DNA of 64,000 nt from Sva-07 sp963728195. GTDB lineage: Bacteria > Actinomycetota > Acidimicrobiia > Acidimicrobiales > Ilumatobacteraceae. Shown piece by piece: positions 60,743-64,000 of the stretch. How positions within the stretch are numbered: the first letter of the stretch is position 1; each line of letters starts with the position of its first letter. The DNA is taken from assembly GCA_963728195.1 (NCBI GenBank), contig CAVSIX010000009.1:124001-188000 (forward strand), read 5' to 3'. The notes under the pieces are model-generated. The model ran no database searches and was not told where the DNA came from. It saw only the letters and a program-made list of their open reading frames with translations. The position numbers and the translations under genes were made by a program.

Positions 60743-60748
60743 ACCCTA
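60743..60748 (-). promoter_or_regulatory. -10 box of the HNH endonuclease gene (leaderless)
   Basis: TAGGGT on the minus strand, 7 nt before ATG 60735. Confidence 0.38.
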
Positions 60749-60759
60749 GAGAGGGGGTG

Positions 60760-60900
60760 TCACAGAGTCGACGAGCGACCCTCGAGTTCGTCGAGGATGA
60801 GGTCGTCGCCGCCGGTTCCCGGAAGGGTCGCCTCCCGTAGCGCGAAGCCGTACACGTAGGCATCGAGCACGGCGAACGCGTTGTGAGGTTTCACGTCGCC
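60760..60900 (-). pseudogene. TetR-family regulator remnant (C-terminal end only)
   Basis: In one minus-strand frame about 45 codons read (conceptual) ...DVKPHNAFAVLDAYVYGF..., continuing FALREATLPG and ending at TGA 60760-60762. HNAF-LLDSYVYGFALQE-TLP is the hallmark of the C-terminal domain of many TetR regulators. No start codon, helix-turn-helix or upstream coding is found, so only the tail remains. The region 60736-61055 (320 nt) otherwise holds only the hairpin at 60917-60954. Confidence 0.45.
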
Positions 60901-60916
60901 GACATCGAGAATTTCA

Positions 60917-60954
60917 TGCTGACATCCGGCTGTTGTGCTGCACCGATGTCAGCA
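60917..60954. repeat. 10-bp inverted repeat (hairpin)
   Basis: TGCTGACATC (60917-60926) and GATGTCAGCA (60945-60954) form perfect arms around an 18-nt loop. It lies upstream of the TetR relic and about 100 nt before the lipoprotein gene. It could be an operator left over from the lost regulator or a terminator. Nothing else decides. Confidence 0.4.
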
Positions 60955-61055
60955 GTGCTGATTCCTGGACACCTGGCATCGGCGACGCTGTCCTCGGTGC
61001 GGTCGGGCGGGCGTGAGGCATCGTCGGTAGTGTGAGATCGGATCGGAGGTCACGG

Positions 61056-61487
61056 ATGGACGCGAAGCTCGGCAACGAGGGCGCGCTGCCACGACGATGC
61101 GATCGTCGCATCGCACGGACGCCGAGATTGCTCCGCCGAAGACTCAGTTGGCTCGCAGCGCCGCTGTCCGCAGCTGGGGTACTGGTTTCTGGTTGCGCTT
61201 CTGACGGACAAGCGGTCTGCTACTCGAACGACGTCGCCACGGTGTGCGCCGACGAATCTGATGGGCGAATCACCTTCAGGGGAACGGGGCTGGAACCCGC
61301 CTCGGACGTCCGAGTTTCCAGCGATGATTTCGAGACGACAGAGTTCTTGGTGGACGACGACGGCGCATTCGACCAGGACGGCAGCGGGGGCTACCTGTCC
61401 GGGGTCAACGGCACGCTGGTGTTCTCGGTGGCCGGCATCGACTCCACGGGTGGCTTCTTGACCGGCGACATCACGGTCGAAACCTGA
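61056..61487 (+). CDS. Small exported lipoprotein, unknown function
   Basis: 143 residues. ATG 61056 has GGAGG 6 nt upstream (a GTG at 61032 is possible but lacks this). Basic N-terminus RRCDRRIARTPRLLRRR, hydrophobic stretch and lipobox VLVSGCAS (Cys about 48). Mature part is acidic and Gly-rich (LVDDDGAFDQDGSGGYLSG), with two cysteines (CYSNDVATVC) that may pair. No family recognised. Slightly lower GC and different composition from neighbours. Confidence 0.6.
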   Translation: MDAKLGNEGALPRRCDRRIARTPRLLRRRLSWLAAPLSAAGVLVSGCASDGQAVCYSNDVATVCADESDGRITFRGTGLEPASDVRVSSDDFETTEFLVDDDGAFDQDGSGGYLSGVNGTLVFSVAGIDSTGGFLTGDITVET

Positions 61488-61499
61488 GATCCTTGCCTG

Positions 61500-61518
61500 A
61501 CGGCACCAACGGTGTCGT
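61500..61518 (+). terminator. Short hairpin after the lipoprotein gene
   Basis: ACGGCACC (61500-61507), loop AAC, GGTGTCGT (61511-61518): 8 bp with one G-T pair, 12 nt after the stop. TTCGG follows instead of a T-run. Confidence 0.38.
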
Positions 61519-61574
61519 TCGGTGAGACTCGTCGGCACTGAGGCGTACGGAGTCGAAGACTGCTGTGACGTGGT

Positions 61575-61808
61575 GTGCGTGCCGCCGCATTGCTCACGTC
61601 GTGCAGTCCGTCGAGACGTAACGACAACAGCGCACCCCTCGAGATCACGGTCGCCCGGGAAGGCACCAGCGACCTCACTCTGTGGGTCTCGAACCAGGGG
61701 TACACCGACAAGAACGTGGACATCACCGTGACGCTCGACGGAGCCGTCATCATCGACCGCAAGCTGCGGAATCGAGCATCCACTGCAGGTCGCATCCCGA
61801 TGGATTGA
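61575..61808 (+). CDS. Short lipoprotein-like reading frame, probably decayed
   Basis: 77 codons from GTG 61575. Very short hydrophobic start and a lipobox-like ALLTSCSP, then ITVAREGTSDLTLWVSNQGYTDKNVDITVTLDGAVIID, a small beta-sandwich-like segment resembling the start of longer exported proteins, and a stop soon after IPMD. The signal is too short for a good lipoprotein and the domain ends abruptly, so this may be a truncated copy. The flanks 61488-61574 and 61809-61853 hold nothing else except the hairpin at 61500. Confidence 0.35.
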   Translation: MRAAALLTSCSPSRRNDNSAPLEITVAREGTSDLTLWVSNQGYTDKNVDITVTLDGAVIIDRKLRNRASTAGRIPMD

Positions 61809-61853
61809 CGCCGCAGTCGGTTGGCGACGGCGGTCATCGTCGACGCATTCGAT

Positions 61854-62267
61854 TCATGCCGCGGGCCGGAGCCAGACGACGACGGCGTGCTCGACGCGCT
61901 CGTCGAGGGTGTCGCCGTCGAGGTCCTTGACGACCTTCGGGAACCGCGTCGCGTAGGACCGCAACAGCGGGGTGACCGCCTCGGGATCCACCGAGCCCAG
62001 CAATGCGTGGGCCGTCATCGGCACCCAGGATCCGTCGATCAGCACGTGCACCTGCCCCATCGTGGTGAAGTTCCGCCACCACGATTTCGTGTCGGGCTGG
62101 CCGACGGCCACGACCAGGCCGTTGTTGGTGTCGGCGTACTGCACCGGCAGCGTGTACTCCGTGCCCGTCCGGGCGCCCTGGTACCGGATCACCGCCAACT
62201 TTGCGGACAGCAATCGGTGCAACGGCGACTCGAGGACCTTTTCGACGACGGTGTTCGCGAAGCCCAT
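61854..62267 (-). CDS. Deazaflavin (F420)-dependent nitroreductase family protein (Ddn-like)
   Basis: 137 residues, split beta-barrel with the family sequence PLHRLLSAKLAVIRYQGARTG and TLPVQYADTNNGLVVAVGQPDTKSWWRNF. The Arg-Thr-Gly and Lys-x-WWRN segments contact cofactor F420 in Ddn. The length is normal. Reaction on quinones or other substrates is possible; no substrate can be named. ATG 62267 is divergent from the VOC gene (66 nt between starts). Confidence 0.82.
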   Translation of the reverse strand: MGFANTVVEKVLESPLHRLLSAKLAVIRYQGARTGTEYTLPVQYADTNNGLVVAVGQPDTKSWWRNFTTMGQVHVLIDGSWVPMTAHALLGSVDPEAVTPLLRSYATRFPKVVKDLDGDTLDERVEHAVVVWLRPAA

Positions 62268-62333
62268 GCACCCCGAACATACGCGCTGCACGACATGACC
62301 GGAAGCCCCGCACGCGTGCGACATGATGGAGCG

Positions 62334-62738
62334 ATGGCACGAACGATCCAGATCACCGTCGACGCCGCTGGCCCCCGCAGGCTCGCCGAGTTCTGGTGCG
62401 AGGTGCTCGGCTACGTCGAGCAGCCCCCACCCGAGGGCTTCGACACGTGGGAGGCGGCGCTCGATGCGTTCGGCATCGACCGCACCGATCCCGATCGCGC
62501 CTTCGCGATCGTCGATCCGGAGGGCCTCGGCCCGCGCATGTTCTTCCAGAAGGTGCCCGAGGGCAAGACGGCGAAGAACCGGATGCACCTCGACGTCCGC
62601 GTCGACCCGTCCGAGCGTCGCTCACGTGCCGACGAGCTGATCGCGCTCGGGGCCACCTTCGTCGCCGAGTTCGACCGGCCCGAGGGTCAGTGGATCACGC
62701 TGCTCGATCCGGAGGGCAACGAGTTCTGTCTCGACTGA
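62334..62738 (+). CDS. VOC family protein (glyoxalase-like)
   Basis: 134 residues of the Glyoxalase_6 type: ITVDAAGPRRLAEFWCEVLGYV, WEAALDAFGIDRTDPDRAF, RMFFQKVPEGKTAKNRMHLDV, and a C-terminal LLDPEGNEFCLD with the usual Glu. ATG 62334 with GGAG just upstream. Unknown substrate. Confidence 0.85.
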   Translation: MARTIQITVDAAGPRRLAEFWCEVLGYVEQPPPEGFDTWEAALDAFGIDRTDPDRAFAIVDPEGLGPRMFFQKVPEGKTAKNRMHLDVRVDPSERRSRADELIALGATFVAEFDRPEGQWITLLDPEGNEFCLD

Positions 62739-62741
62739 CGT

Positions 62742-62758
62742 GATCGCGGTCGGCGATC
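62742..62758. terminator. Hairpin between convergent VOC and kinase genes
   Basis: GATCGC (62742-62747), loop GGTCG, GCGATC (62753-62758), filling the 21-nt gap. Symmetric for both strands. Confidence 0.35.
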
Positions 62759-62759
62759 G

Positions 62760-63665
62760 TCAGCCGGCGGTCGGGTCGGCGATGCGATCGGCAATGTCGA
62801 GCATCTGCCGACCGACCGATTGCAGGCCGATCTTCGTTGCGACGAGCCCGGTCGACACGCGCTCGACGACGCCCCACTCCCAGATGGCCGTTGCGTCGAG
62901 CCCGCAGCGTCGGGCCATCCAGCGGGCGGTGGCCAGCGTGTCCGCAGCCATCGGTTCGTCCGGATCCTCGCGCAACACGACGCCGAGGTCGTACTCCGCC
63001 TCGGCGAGCAGCCCGTCGGGGTCGACGAGCTTGAAGGTGTCGCCCGCTTGCAGCGTGTTCCACTGCTGGACGTCGCCGTGGACGAGCACAGCCCGTTCGT
63101 CGTCGTGGGCGACCCGCCGCCGCTCGGCGCAGGCGATCGCATGGTCGACAGTGCGACGCGCACACGGCTCGTCGAGCTCGCTCCACGTGGTTGCGATGAA
63201 CTCGATCAGCGACTCCGCCTTGTCGGCGCCGGTGGGCAGCCCTGCGTCGGGCGCCGGTCGCCAGATGCGCGAGGCAGCGTCGCACTGGATCGGCAGGCGC
63301 TGTTCGTAGGGCAACTTCAGGGCGAACAATGACGGTCCCAGCCGTTCCATCAGCAGGGCGCCTCGGGCAGGATCGTGGCGGTAGAGGATCGGACACCCGC
63401 CGCCATCGGCCAACCGGAGCACCGTCGCTTCGTGGTCGTCGAGTGCGCCTGTGCGTCGCGGCACCAGCACCTTGAGAATCGCCGGCGTGCCGTCTGCCAG
63501 TTTCGCCTCCGCGACGAACGCCTCGGTGCCCTCGTCGAAACTCCGCCCAACCGCAATCGCCCAGTCGTGCTCGAGCTCTCGGACGAGATCGACCAGCCCG
63601 TCGAGCCACGGCGCCTGACCTTCGGCGACCGCGCGATTGCGGACCACGTCGGACACCTCCACCAT
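62760..63665 (-). CDS. Aminoglycoside/hydroxyurea-type phosphotransferase (APH(6)-like)
   Basis: 301 residues, protein-kinase-like fold. ILKVLVPRR carries the ATP-binding Lys, then LLMERLGPSLF, the catalytic loop VLVHGDVQQWNTL (His-Gly-Asp) and DPDGLLAEAEYDLG (the Mg-binding Asp). The layout matches the streptomycin 6-phosphotransferase/hydroxyurea phosphotransferase family. True antibiotic resistance is uncertain, since environmental members have varied substrates. ATG 63665 is divergent from the ArsR gene. Confidence 0.82.
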   Translation of the reverse strand: MVEVSDVVRNRAVAEGQAPWLDGLVDLVRELEHDWAIAVGRSFDEGTEAFVAEAKLADGTPAILKVLVPRRTGALDDHEATVLRLADGGGCPILYRHDPARGALLMERLGPSLFALKLPYEQRLPIQCDAASRIWRPAPDAGLPTGADKAESLIEFIATTWSELDEPCARRTVDHAIACAERRRVAHDDERAVLVHGDVQQWNTLQAGDTFKLVDPDGLLAEAEYDLGVVLREDPDEPMAADTLATARWMARRCGLDATAIWEWGVVERVSTGLVATKIGLQSVGRQMLDIADRIADPTAG

Positions 63666-63720
63666 GCGCTGCTCATCGTGCCAGACGCACGGTGTGCGAG
63701 TGGTGCCGGTATCAGATAAG

Positions 63721-63740
63721 GTACAACCAAATGGTTGTAC
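63721..63740. promoter_or_regulatory. Palindromic operator of the ArsR regulator
   Basis: GTACAACCA-AA-TGGTTGTAC: perfect 9-bp arms around two bases. The ATG of the ArsR gene (63731) lies inside it. The form TACAACCA...TGGTTGTA is the usual operator shape for ArsR regulators paired with SRPBCC genes. A TATCAG/GATAAG stretch just upstream may hold the -10. Confidence 0.6.
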
Positions 63741-64000
63741 AAACTGCCACCGGCCCGGCGATCGGAACCGAGATCGAGACCGAGATCGACCGGATCTTCC
63801 AGGCGCTCGCCGACCGGACCCGTCGCGACATCGTCCGGCGCACGATGACCGACGACGCGTCGGTGTCGATGCTCGCACGGCGCTACGACATGAGCTTCGC
63901 TGCGGTCCAGAAGCACGTCGCCGTGCTCGAACGCGCCCACCTCGTCACCAAGCGGCGTCGTGGCCGCGAGCAACTCGTACGCAGCGATCCGATCACCGTT
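63731..64000 (+). CDS. ArsR family transcriptional regulator, partial (cut by window end)
   Basis: The first 90 codons are present: EIDRIFQALADRTRRDIVRR, then SVSMLARRYDMSFAAVQKHVAVLERAHLVTKRRRGRE, a complete winged helix with the recognition helix SFAAVQKHVAVLE. No metal-binding Cys motif is visible, so it is probably of the SdpR/SRPBCC-partner type, not a metal sensor. The start codon lies inside its own palindrome, which implies tight autorepression. An SRPBCC (AHSA1) gene might follow outside the window. Confidence 0.88.
   Translation, partial: MVVQTATGPAIGTEIETEIDRIFQALADRTRRDIVRRTMTDDASVSMLARRYDMSFAAVQKHVAVLERAHLVTKRRRGREQLVRSDPITV

Noticed and set aside
62760..63665. Antibiotic resistance island
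   Set aside because: A single APH-fold gene among ordinary chromosomal genes, with no integron, transposase or composition change.

Overview
The window is high-GC bacterial chromosome, almost fully coding. The mix of gene families suggests an actinobacterium, and the closest guess is a marine Acidimicrobiia (Ilumatobacter-like) lineage. The reasons are a deazaflavin (F420)-type Ddn-like enzyme, a DUF222/HNH endonuclease, a WXG100 protein, a SEC-C-tagged methionine aminopeptidase, many GTG starts, and -10 boxes placed 6-7 nt before start codons as in leaderless mRNAs. This placement is inference from gene content. No rRNA, tRNA, CRISPR array, insertion sequence or prophage was seen.

Layout. 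1-8 kb: aspartate-pathway genes (asd cut by the window edge, lysC), a methyltransferase, a CNNM/CBS membrane protein, an ABM-type monooxygenase, a kynureninase broken by one frameshift, an ATP-dependent DNA ligase and a CaiB-type CoA transferase. 8-19 kb: an SDR oxidoreductase, a DEAD-box helicase fused to a cold-shock domain, an MFS exporter divergent from its likely winged-helix regulator, a GH38 alpha-mannosidase, an M20 amidohydrolase, a WXG100 protein and a tightly overlapping trio (YkoF/MTH1187-like protein, HTH_22 regulator, HAD phosphatase). 19-27 kb: an inositol-monophosphatase-family enzyme, pantothenate kinase, an orphan N6-adenine DNA methyltransferase, then an ECF sigma factor divergent from its zinc-finger anti-sigma factor and heading an overlapping operon of lipoprotein cytochrome c, SCO protein, cupredoxin and a membrane protein. 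26-31.5 kb: map, a polyprenyl diphosphate synthase and trkA-trkH.

31.5-55 kb is the core of the window, a respiratory region. On the minus strand a membrane-bound cytochrome c is coupled to a geranylgeranyl-reductase-family flavoprotein (a candidate menaquinone-tail reductase). On the plus strand a long run encodes a membrane protein, a 2x[4Fe-4S] ferredoxin, a split cytochrome b6 / subunit IV, a Rieske protein, a diheme cytochrome c, an unknown membrane protein and then all fourteen complex I subunits nuoA-nuoN. Together these would move electrons from NADH to menaquinone and on to c-type cytochromes. No terminal oxidase is in the window.

55-64 kb: a transketolase-fold/pyruvate dehydrogenase E1-like enzyme coupled to a VOC protein, a PAP2 membrane phosphatase coupled to a YbaK-type deacylase, an HNH endonuclease, a decayed TetR fragment, small lipoproteins, a Ddn-like protein, a second VOC protein, an APH-type kinase and, at the edge, an ArsR regulator whose start codon lies inside its palindromic operator.

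Paired long-armed hairpin repeats sit at three convergent gene junctions (15.9, 19.1 and 55.0 kb). They are the clearest structure not explained by genes.
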